Source of the DNA: Bradyrhizobium sp. SK17
GTDB lineage: Bacteria; Pseudomonadota; Alphaproteobacteria; Rhizobiales; Xanthobacteraceae
DNA length: 64,000 nucleotides
NCBI RefSeq assembly: GCF_002831585.1
Contig: NZ_CP025113.1
Coordinates: forward strand, 992,001 to 1,056,000
Direction: 5' to 3'
Shown one piece after another: positions 57,072-64,000 of this stretch (its first letter is position 1; the number at the start of each line of letters is the position of its first letter). Under the pieces are notes generated by a model, which was not told where the DNA came from, did no database searches, and saw only the letters and a program-made list of their open reading frames with translations. Made by a program: the position numbers and the translations under genes.

Positions 57072-58011
57072 AATTCAAGAGACTCTTCAAAACCGGGCAC
57101 TAATTGAATCTTGGGCGTGTAACGGTTCTAAGTAAGTTGGTCGTTTGCTGTGTAGTTGTTTGGAAGAGCGGGAGCGTTAGCTCCCTAGGAAGCGTTACAA
57201 AGAAGCTTGAAACGGCACGAGTCCAACGCTCGCTCCGCTCGCGAGAGCCTCGCCGGCCGATCGCCCGCTGCGCGGGCTCACGGTCTCGGCTCGTCTCGCT
57301 TTTGAAGCATCTCCGGCCGGAAGAGTTGCAGATCGTGGGTTTGATGATGCTCCCGGCCGATCGCCGCCTCCGGCGGCTCACGCCCTAGTAATGCAAGCTG
57401 GAGCCTCTCCGGCCATGCGCGCCCTCCGGCGCATGGCCGCGACTATTAGCGTCGGTCCTTTCGCTCCGCGCGCCGGCCCCGCGCTTCACCACTGTGGGAG
57501 CAGCTTCAAACGTTCCGGGAATTCAAGCCCGTGGTGAGTCAAACAGCTTGGGCCGCTCAGACAACCAGGGAGAGGAGTCCGACCAATGAGCAGACTTCTA
57601 ATCGACTCCTAGGATCAAAACCGGGTTCTCACGGTGGCGCGGCTTGCCGCGACGGTATTTCACTGCGGTTCGGGCGAACATGCGGAGACGATGTTGACGA
57701 AGGAGCGGCGCTAAAGAGACAGCAGATGCATTTCGGCGCTAAAGAGCCTTTCGTTCGATCCGCGACTAAGGCATCCGGCTACGTGTCGTTGAAACGATCG
57801 ATGCCATGGCGAAAGGCCAAGCAAAGGGCATAGCGGCCCACGAACAGACAACATCAGCAAGCGCTGATCAAAAATAATTCTCAATCGGCCAACGTCCTGT
57901 TTCGGTTCCGCAACCGTAGTCAGCAATCACTGACACCCAGATTTGGTGCCCTTGCCAGCGTTCCCCAAATGACTCATCTGGGTGCCGTGCATCACCATTT
58001 CTGAAGCAAAG
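57072..58011. other. 0.9-kb stretch without a confident gene
   Basis: GC-rich patches with short inverted segments such as CGGCCGATCGCC appear at 57250-57430 in three related forms, GCCGGCCGATCGCC, CCCGGCCGATCGCC and TCTCCGGCC. Open frames here have low-complexity, non-protein composition. The stretch looks like decayed DNA. Confidence 0.5.
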
Positions 58012-58305
58012 ATGACTGAAGAGTTTCTTTCAAACGCTCTCTACTTGACCATCGTCAACCGCCTGATCCCTGTCGCTGGCACCGGCAATGCCAAAGCGAA
58101 TATTGCCGCGCTTGAGCCGCTCACGAACGACCGGCTGAACCTGCTCGCCGATCGATTAGCGGCTTTGGCACCCTGCCCGGTGACCGGTCTCGTGACCGAC
58201 AACGAGATCAAGATCGCGCTCGGCGAGCACGGCGATATCTGGCCGAGTTGCATCCGGGGCCACATCATGGTCGCCGATCTTGAGGGTGATCTACAGCCGC
58301 ACTGA
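58012..58305 (+). CDS. Hypothetical protein upstream of the type I RM operon
   Basis: A 97-codon frame MTEEFLSNALYLTIVNRLIP, with well-balanced composition and LTNDRLNLLADRLAALAPCPVTGLVTDNEI. Not recognised. It ends 266 bp before hsdR. Confidence 0.45.
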   Translation: MTEEFLSNALYLTIVNRLIPVAGTGNAKANIAALEPLTNDRLNLLADRLAALAPCPVTGLVTDNEIKIALGEHGDIWPSCIRGHIMVADLEGDLQPH

Positions 58306-58571
58306 TAGGCAGCTAATCCTCATTCTCCCCTTACAGGTGCGCGAAGCACCGGTTAAGACCTAATTGGCATTGCCTCAGAGAGCCCAACCACCCTAGATTG
58401 AGATCCAAATGGCTTCGATTTAATAGGACTTTCAACAACTTCGGGGGTAGCATTTGCGCCGGCGGACTCAGATAAAACAAAACGTGCCATTGAGGCGTGC
58501 GCCGAGATCTCTTGTGTATCGAGGGGCTTTGTCCCGCGCCGCCAATAACCTTAAACTCTTGTCGCGAAACG

Positions 58572-61022
58572 ATGGATAAGCGGTCTCTCACCGAACGCGA
58601 CATCTGCACGAAGTTCATCCTGCCAGCCCTGAAGCGCGCGGGCTGGGACGAGATGTTGCAGGTCCGTGAGGAGGTCTTCTTCACCAATGGCAGGATCATC
58701 GTTCGCGGCAAGTTGGTCACTCGCGGCAAGGCTAAAAAGGCCGACTTCGTTCTCTATTTCAAACCAAATATCCCCATTGCGCTCATAGAGGCGAAGGACA
58801 ATAGCCACAGCGTTGGCGACGGGATACAGCAAGGCCTGGAATACGCTGTTGCACTGGGCATTGCGTTCGTCTTCTCTTCGAACGGCGACGGCTTTCTGTT
58901 CCATGACCGCACCGGCCAGAGCGCGACCAAGGAAGTGACCCTCGGCCTAGACGCATTCCCGTCGCCGGCTGACCTATGGGCACGCTATTGCGCTTGGAAG
59001 GGCCTCGGCCCAGAAGCCGAGCAGACCGTGCTTCAGGACTATTTCGACGATGGCGGCGGTAAGAGCCCGCGCTATTATCAGGTGAAGGCTGTCAACGCAG
59101 CGATCGAAGCCATCGCCGCTGGCCGAGACCGTGTCTTGCTCGTGATGGCGACTGGCACCGGCAAGACCTACACGGCATTCCAGATCATCTGGCGACTGTG
59201 GAAGGCAGGCAAGAAAAAGCGCATCCTGTTCCTAGCCGACCGAAACGTGCTGATCGATCAGACGATGGTGAACGACTTTCGTCCGTTCGGTGCGGCGATG
59301 GCGAAGCTCTCGACTAGCTCCAAGACTATCGAGAGGCAGGACGGCTCGACTGTCGACCTAACACTCGCGCTTGACAGGAAGCGACGTATCGACACCGCCT
59401 TTGAGATATATCTTGGCCTCTATCAAGCGATCACCGGTCCGGAAGAGAGCCAAAAACTCTACAAGGAATTCTCCAAGGAATTTTTCGACCTGATCGTAAT
59501 CGACGAGTGCCATCGCGGGAGCGCGGCAGACGATTCTGCGTGGCGCGAAATCCTCACCCATTTCTCGGGTGCAACTCAAATAGGCCTGACCGCAACGCCC
59601 AAGGAGACAGAATACGTTTCCAATACCGACTACTTCGGCGAGCCAGTCTTCACTTATTCTCTGCGCCAGGGCATCAGCGACGGGTTTCTTGCACCCTATA
59701 GGGTCATCAAGGTTCACATCGACCGCGATATCGAAGGCTATCGCCCCGAACTCGGCCAGCTCGACCGTGATGGCAATGAGATTGAGGACCGGATATACAA
59801 CGCGAAGGACTTCGACCGGACGCTGGTGCTTGACGACCGCACCTTACTCACGGCGAAAAAGATTACCGAGTTCCTCAAGGAGAGCGGCGACCGATTTCAG
59901 AAGACAATCGTCTTTTGCGTCGACGAGGAGCACGCGGCTCGAATGAGGCAGGCTTTGGTCAACGAGAACCGGGACCTTTGCGACGACAATCACCGATACG
60001 TTATGAGGATTACTGGCACTGATAAGGATGGGCAGGATCAACTCGGAAACTTCATCGACCCAGAGTCACGCTATCCGGTTTTGGTTACCACTTCACGGCT
60101 GCTATCCACCGGCGTCGACGCACAGACCTGCCGTCTGATTGTGCTTGATCGCCCGGTGGGTTCGATGACGGAATTCAAACAGATCATCGGACGCGGCACC
60201 CGCGTTCACGAGGATTCTAAGAAATTCTACTTCACCCTGATCGATTTTCGCGGTGCGACAAACCACTTTGCCGATCCGGAATATGACGGGGACCCGGTGC
60301 AGATCTACGAGCCGGACGCGAACGACCCGATCACGCCTCCGGGCACGGCGGGCGAGCCGAACGACGTCGGGGAACCAGATCAGACGCCTTACAATCTCCC
60401 AGAGGACGAAACCATTGTCGACGGGTTAGATTTTCCACAAACGACTGGCGGTGGCTCTCGAAAAATCTACGTGGACGGTGTCGGCGCGCGTATCATAGCC
60501 GAGCGCGTCGAATACCTCGACGAAAACGGCCGACTCGTGACCGAAAGTCTTCGAGACTTTACCAAGACGGCGCTGAAGAAGCACTACGCCAGCCTCGACG
60601 ACTTTCTCAAGCGCTGGAAAGCAGCCGAGCGTAAACAGGCGATTATTGAAGAGCTTGAAGCCGAGGGGCTCGCGCTCGATGTCATTGGCGACGAACTCGG
60701 CAGGAACCTCGATCCATTCGACCTAATCTGCCACGTCGCGTTTGATCGAAAGCCGTTGACGCGACGCGAGCGGGCAGACAACGTCAAGAAGCGTGACGTG
60801 TTCACGAAATACGGCCCGCAAGCGCGCGCCGTCCTGGAAGCGCTCCTCGAAAAATACCGCGACGAAGGTATTCTCAACCTCGACGATGCTAACGTGCTCA
60901 AGATCGCGCCATTCAGCGCAATGGGCAGCGTCGTTCAACTCATTAATTCGTTCGGCGGCAGGAAGAGCTTTGAAAAGGCCGTCCACGAGCTGCAGGACAT
61001 TCTCTATCAGGAGACTGCTTGA
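58572..61022 (+). CDS. hsdR: Type I restriction enzyme R subunit
   Basis: An 816-residue HsdR of the EcoEI type. The PD-(D/E)XK nuclease is at the N-terminus (Asp58, then Glu73 and Lys75 in IALIEAKDN). The SF2 helicase has Walker A MATGTGKTY (from 192), DECH at 311-314, and GLTATPKE. FKQIIGRGTRVHEDSK is motif VI. The C-terminal EcoEI_R_C domain contacts the methylase. It translocates and cuts unmodified DNA. The start MDKRSLTERD is chosen over an upstream ATG at 58497. hsdM begins 3 bp after the stop. Confidence 0.93.
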   Translation: MDKRSLTERDICTKFILPALKRAGWDEMLQVREEVFFTNGRIIVRGKLVTRGKAKKADFVLYFKPNIPIALIEAKDNSHSVGDGIQQGLEYAVALGIAFVFSSNGDGFLFHDRTGQSATKEVTLGLDAFPSPADLWARYCAWKGLGPEAEQTVLQDYFDDGGGKSPRYYQVKAVNAAIEAIAAGRDRVLLVMATGTGKTYTAFQIIWRLWKAGKKKRILFLADRNVLIDQTMVNDFRPFGAAMAKLSTSSKTIERQDGSTVDLTLALDRKRRIDTAFEIYLGLYQAITGPEESQKLYKEFSKEFFDLIVIDECHRGSAADDSAWREILTHFSGATQIGLTATPKETEYVSNTDYFGEPVFTYSLRQGISDGFLAPYRVIKVHIDRDIEGYRPELGQLDRDGNEIEDRIYNAKDFDRTLVLDDRTLLTAKKITEFLKESGDRFQKTIVFCVDEEHAARMRQALVNENRDLCDDNHRYVMRITGTDKDGQDQLGNFIDPESRYPVLVTTSRLLSTGVDAQTCRLIVLDRPVGSMTEFKQIIGRGTRVHEDSKKFYFTLIDFRGATNHFADPEYDGDPVQIYEPDANDPITPPGTAGEPNDVGEPDQTPYNLPEDETIVDGLDFPQTTGGGSRKIYVDGVGARIIAERVEYLDENGRLVTESLRDFTKTALKKHYASLDDFLKRWKAAERKQAIIEELEAEGLALDVIGDELGRNLDPFDLICHVAFDRKPLTRRERADNVKKRDVFTKYGPQARAVLEALLEKYRDEGILNLDDANVLKIAPFSAMGSVVQLINSFGGRKSFEKAVHELQDILYQETA

Positions 61023-61025
61023 ACC

Positions 61026-62480
61026 ATGATCGTCCGGACTACTGTAAAATCTATTCAAGATCTCATGCGTCAAGACAGCGGCGTCGATGGCGATGCGCAG
61101 CGTATTAGCCAGCTCTGCTGGATGTTCTTCCTGAAAATCATCGACGATCAAGACAAAGAGCTAGAACTCACCAAAGACGATTATCGCTCCCCCATTCCGA
61201 AGAAATATCAATGGCGCAACTGGGCGGCGGACCCTGAAGGAATTACAGGTGAAGCGCTGCTCGCCTTTATCAACGATGATCTGTTTCCGGCGCTCAAACG
61301 ACTGGCCGTCGCTGCAAGGTCGGACGGCCGCCGCCGCATGGTCCGCGACGTGTTTGAGGATGCTTACAATTATATGAAATCCGGCCATTTGGTTCGGCAA
61401 GTAGTCAATAAAATCAATGATGTCGATTTTAACGATATGGACGAGCGCCGTCACTTCGGCGAGTTCTACGAGCAGCTTCTGAACGATTTGCAAAGCGCGG
61501 GAAACGCCGGCGAGTATTATACACCTCGCGCGGTTACCGCTTTCATGACTGACCGGATCGACCCGCATCCTGGCGAAATTCTTCTCGATCCAGCCTGCGG
61601 CACCGGTGGCTTTCTGACCTGCGCGATTCGCCACATGGAGAAAGATTACATCCGCACGCCCAAACAACGTGAGAGGATGCAAGCTGCCTTGCGCGCGGTC
61701 GAGAAGAAACAGCTCCCTCATATGCTTTGCGTCACCAACATGTTGTTGAACGGAGTCGAGGACCCCAGCTTTGTGCGCCATGATAATACGCTTGCCCGAC
61801 CTCTGATTTCCTGGGGCAAAGACGAGCGAGTTGATATCATTCTCACCAATCCTCCGTTCGGCGGTCGCGAAGAAGATGGCATTGAAGATAATTTTCCAAC
61901 TTTCCGCACCAAGGAAACAGCGGATCTTTTCTTGGCCCTGATAGTGCGGTTGCTGAAGCCGGGTGGGCGCGCTGCCGTGGTGTTGCCCGATGGCAGTCTA
62001 TTCGGCGACGGCATCAAAACGCGGCTCAAGGAGCATCTGATGGAGGAATGCAACCTCCACACCATCGTTCGCCTGCCCAACTCCGTGTTCAAACCGTATG
62101 CATCGATTGGCACAAACCTGCTGTTTTTCGAAAAAGGCGCGCCGACGAAGGAAATCTGGTTCTACGAGCACGACGTCCCCGAGGGCCAGAAGGCTTATTC
62201 GATGACCAAGCCGATCCGACTGGAGCATTTTCAAGGATGCATCGATTGGTGGGGCGACGCGAAGCGCATCGGCCGCACGGAGACGCCGAGGGCGTGGCGC
62301 GTAACGGCTGAGGAGATGAGGGCGCGCGGCTACAACCTCGACATCAAGAATCCGCACGCAGTGGCAGACGACCACGGCGACCCGCAAGCACTGCTAGCCG
62401 ATCTCACCGCCGCCGAAGGCGAGACGAGCGCCTTGCGCCTTCAACTAAAGATGATCCTTTCCGAGGCGCTCGGCCGATGA
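61026..62480 (+). CDS. hsdM: Type I restriction-modification methyltransferase subunit
   Basis: A 484-residue N6-adenine methyltransferase. The HsdM_N helical domain comes first, then SAM motif I DPACGTGGF (188-196) and catalytic NPPF (275-278). It methylates the target adenine directed by HsdS. Its ATG is 3 bp after hsdR, and its TGA overlaps the ATG of hsdS, so the three genes are one operon. Confidence 0.95.
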   Translation: MIVRTTVKSIQDLMRQDSGVDGDAQRISQLCWMFFLKIIDDQDKELELTKDDYRSPIPKKYQWRNWAADPEGITGEALLAFINDDLFPALKRLAVAARSDGRRRMVRDVFEDAYNYMKSGHLVRQVVNKINDVDFNDMDERRHFGEFYEQLLNDLQSAGNAGEYYTPRAVTAFMTDRIDPHPGEILLDPACGTGGFLTCAIRHMEKDYIRTPKQRERMQAALRAVEKKQLPHMLCVTNMLLNGVEDPSFVRHDNTLARPLISWGKDERVDIILTNPPFGGREEDGIEDNFPTFRTKETADLFLALIVRLLKPGGRAAVVLPDGSLFGDGIKTRLKEHLMEECNLHTIVRLPNSVFKPYASIGTNLLFFEKGAPTKEIWFYEHDVPEGQKAYSMTKPIRLEHFQGCIDWWGDAKRIGRTETPRAWRVTAEEMRARGYNLDIKNPHAVADDHGDPQALLADLTAAEGETSALRLQLKMILSEALGR

Positions 62481-64000
62481 ACGGCACATGCCTCCTAGCC
62501 CACTACGAAAAGATTGCAGACGCGCCCGACGCAATTGCCAAGCTGCGCCGGTTCATCCTCGATCTGGCCGTGCGGGGCAAGCTGGTGCCTCAAGACGCTA
62601 CCGACGAACCCGCATCTGAATTGCTGAAGCGGATTGGGAACGGCAAATCGTCACTCATCGAAGAAGGGAAGTTGAACCGCCAAGGATTATTGCCAAATGT
62701 AGATTTGGATCATGCACCCTTCGACTTGCCTGCTAAGTGGGCATGGGGACGCTTTCCTGAACTTGGCACGTTTGGTAGAGGGAAATCGAAACACCGGCCT
62801 CGCAATGATCCAGCGCTGTTCGACGGCGGCAAACACTTGATGATTCAAACTGGCGATGTCGCCAGATCACAAGGTAATATCCAAACCTACACCAGCAAAT
62901 ACAATGACTTCGGCTTGTCCCAGAGCTTCAAATGGCCGAGGGGGACGCTTTGCATCACAATCGCTGCGAACATTGCAGACAGCGGAATCCTGGGCTTTGA
63001 CGCTTGTTTCCCCGATAGTGTAGTTGGGTTTATTCCAGCTCCTGCGCTCGAGAACGCGAGATATTTCGAATATTTTGTTCGGACTGCGAAGAAGAACCTC
63101 TTGGAATTCGCACCCGCCACGGCACAGAAAAATATTAATCTCGAGATTTTGACGCAAGTTCTCATTCCACTGCCACCCCTCGCCGAGCAACGCCGGATTG
63201 TCGCTAAAGTCGATGAACTGATGTTGTTGTGTGATAGGCTGGAGGCGGCTCGAGAAAACCGAGAGAGGATGCGCGACCGGCTGACGGCGGCGAGCCTAGT
63301 TCGCCTTAATGCGCCCGAGGCCGACGTCCGTTTCGCGATCAACGCATTGCCGGCGCTGACGGTGCGACCGGACCAGATCCGGCAACTGCGCCACAGCATC
63401 TTCAACCTTGCTGTGCGCGGAAGGCTCGTGCCGCAGGACGCAAATGAGGAGCCCGCGTCGGAACTGTTGAAGCGAATCTTGAAGGAGACTCCTACTTCAC
63501 AGTCTGAAAATCCGAAAGCAGAGACGCCGCCATACGACCCGCCGAGAGGCTGGCTCTGGACACATCTTGGCAGGCTTGTCGGGCACTCAGATGCAGGCTG
63601 GAGCCCGAAGACGCTGGACCATCCACGAAACGGCGATGAATGGGGCGTCCTGAAAGTCAGTGCTGTTTCATGGGACAGGTTCCGTTCCTGGGAGAACAAA
63701 CAGGTCCTGCCTGGCACGGAACCGAGGTTTCAAGCAGAGGTGAAACAGGGGGACTTCCTGATTTCAAGGGCTAACACTGCCGAGCTGATCGCACGCGCGG
63801 TGCTCGTCAATGAGCAGCCTTCTAAACTTATGATGAGCGACAAGATCGTGCGTCTTCGTCTGAGTGCGAATTGCAATCATCGCTTTGTATGGATCGTCAA
63901 CAACTACGCCGATTTTGCACGTGAGCACTATGTGCGGCACGCATCCGGCGTTAGCCCATCAATGAAGAACGTTTCGCGCGATGTAATCTTGAGTTTACCC
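62477..64000 (+). CDS. hsdS: Type I restriction-modification specificity subunit, cut by window end
   Basis: The first 508 residues of HsdS, open to the end of the window. ATG overlaps the hsdM stop by 4 bp. The first target-recognition domain covers about 80-225, followed by IPLPPLAEQRRIVAKVDELM and a helical spacer. A conserved helical unit AVRGKLVPQD...EPASELLKRI at 31-53 recurs at 312-334 (AVRGRLVPQDANEEPASELL), showing the usual two-half duplication. The second domain follows. Together they set the bipartite target site. The rest lies beyond the window. Confidence 0.92.
   Translation, partial: MNGTCLLAHYEKIADAPDAIAKLRRFILDLAVRGKLVPQDATDEPASELLKRIGNGKSSLIEEGKLNRQGLLPNVDLDHAPFDLPAKWAWGRFPELGTFGRGKSKHRPRNDPALFDGGKHLMIQTGDVARSQGNIQTYTSKYNDFGLSQSFKWPRGTLCITIAANIADSGILGFDACFPDSVVGFIPAPALENARYFEYFVRTAKKNLLEFAPATAQKNINLEILTQVLIPLPPLAEQRRIVAKVDELMLLCDRLEAARENRERMRDRLTAASLVRLNAPEADVRFAINALPALTVRPDQIRQLRHSIFNLAVRGRLVPQDANEEPASELLKRILKETPTSQSENPKAETPPYDPPRGWLWTHLGRLVGHSDAGWSPKTLDHPRNGDEWGVLKVSAVSWDRFRSWENKQVLPGTEPRFQAEVKQGDFLISRANTAELIARAVLVNEQPSKLMMSDKIVRLRLSANCNHRFVWIVNNYADFAREHYVRHASGVSPSMKNVSRDVILSLP

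Noticed and set aside
57104..57388. Overlapping frames on both strands at 57.1-57.4 kb
   Set aside because: They arise from GC-rich repeated CGGCCG segments and have no protein character on either strand.
49052..64000. CRISPR array on the island
   Set aside because: Repeats seen are two- or three-copy motifs without regular spacers, and no cas gene is present.

Overview
The window looks like chromosome of an alphaproteobacterium of the Bradyrhizobium group (Nitrobacteraceae). The evidence is the high-GC coding sequence, a RegS/RegR redox two-component pair, an MmcB-type DNA repair gene, PHB depolymerase genes, tandem Liv-type branched-chain or aromatic binding proteins, and many intergenic palindromic repeats of the kind common in these genomes. 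All calls come from reading the sequence; no database search was run.

Bases 1 to about 49,050 are core or ordinary accessory chromosome. The left edge holds a protocatechuate module on the minus strand: pcaF, pcaHG and a partial aroE-like shikimate/quinate dehydrogenase. Then come mutS, a membrane protein, an OsmC protein, an aliphatic-sulfonate-type ABC importer (ATPase, permease, binding protein), glnD, ogt and a DUF1304 protein. Two paralogous livK-type binding proteins follow, separated by an IS30-family insertion sequence. Next are a DUF1330 protein, a class A penicillin-binding protein, a YgjP/DUF45 metallopeptidase, intracellular PHB depolymerase (phaZ), a NodIJ-like ABC-2 exporter, regS/regR, mmcB, a von Willebrand A protein and a GH13 alpha-glucosidase. 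The rest of this part carries an RMD1/DUF155 protein, a metallo-beta-lactamase-fold hydrolase, a PHB-depolymerase-like esterase, an MFS exporter, two luciferase-like monooxygenases, an adenylate cyclase, an SDR, an HWE-like kinase, a GGDEF-EAL protein, a carboxymuconolactone decarboxylase-like protein, YccF, a TetR/DUF2236 divergent pair and an alpha/beta hydrolase.

From about 49,052 the character changes. The 5' half of a tRNA-Arg(CCG) gene stops dead just after the anticodon. Beyond it lies lower-GC DNA with long stretches lacking genes, and this continues past the window end. It carries an OGG-fold protein, a HEPN nuclease, a PP-loop (PAPS-reductase-like) protein coupled to a single-pass membrane protein, a tyrosine integrase, small hypothetical genes, two repeat clusters and a type I restriction-modification operon (hsdR-hsdM-hsdS, the last cut by the window end). 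This is a tRNA-associated genomic island with defence-type cargo. The four-gene cassette between the tRNA half and a tRNA-like hairpin in front of the integrase is the best candidate for an undescribed defence system.

A technical observation affects four genes: ogt, the ABC-2 permease, the vWA protein and the alpha-glucosidase are each broken by an apparent one-base loss in a run of four G or C. Adding one base to the run restores a full-length gene in every case. This pattern points to homopolymer sequencing error rather than four independent pseudogenes.
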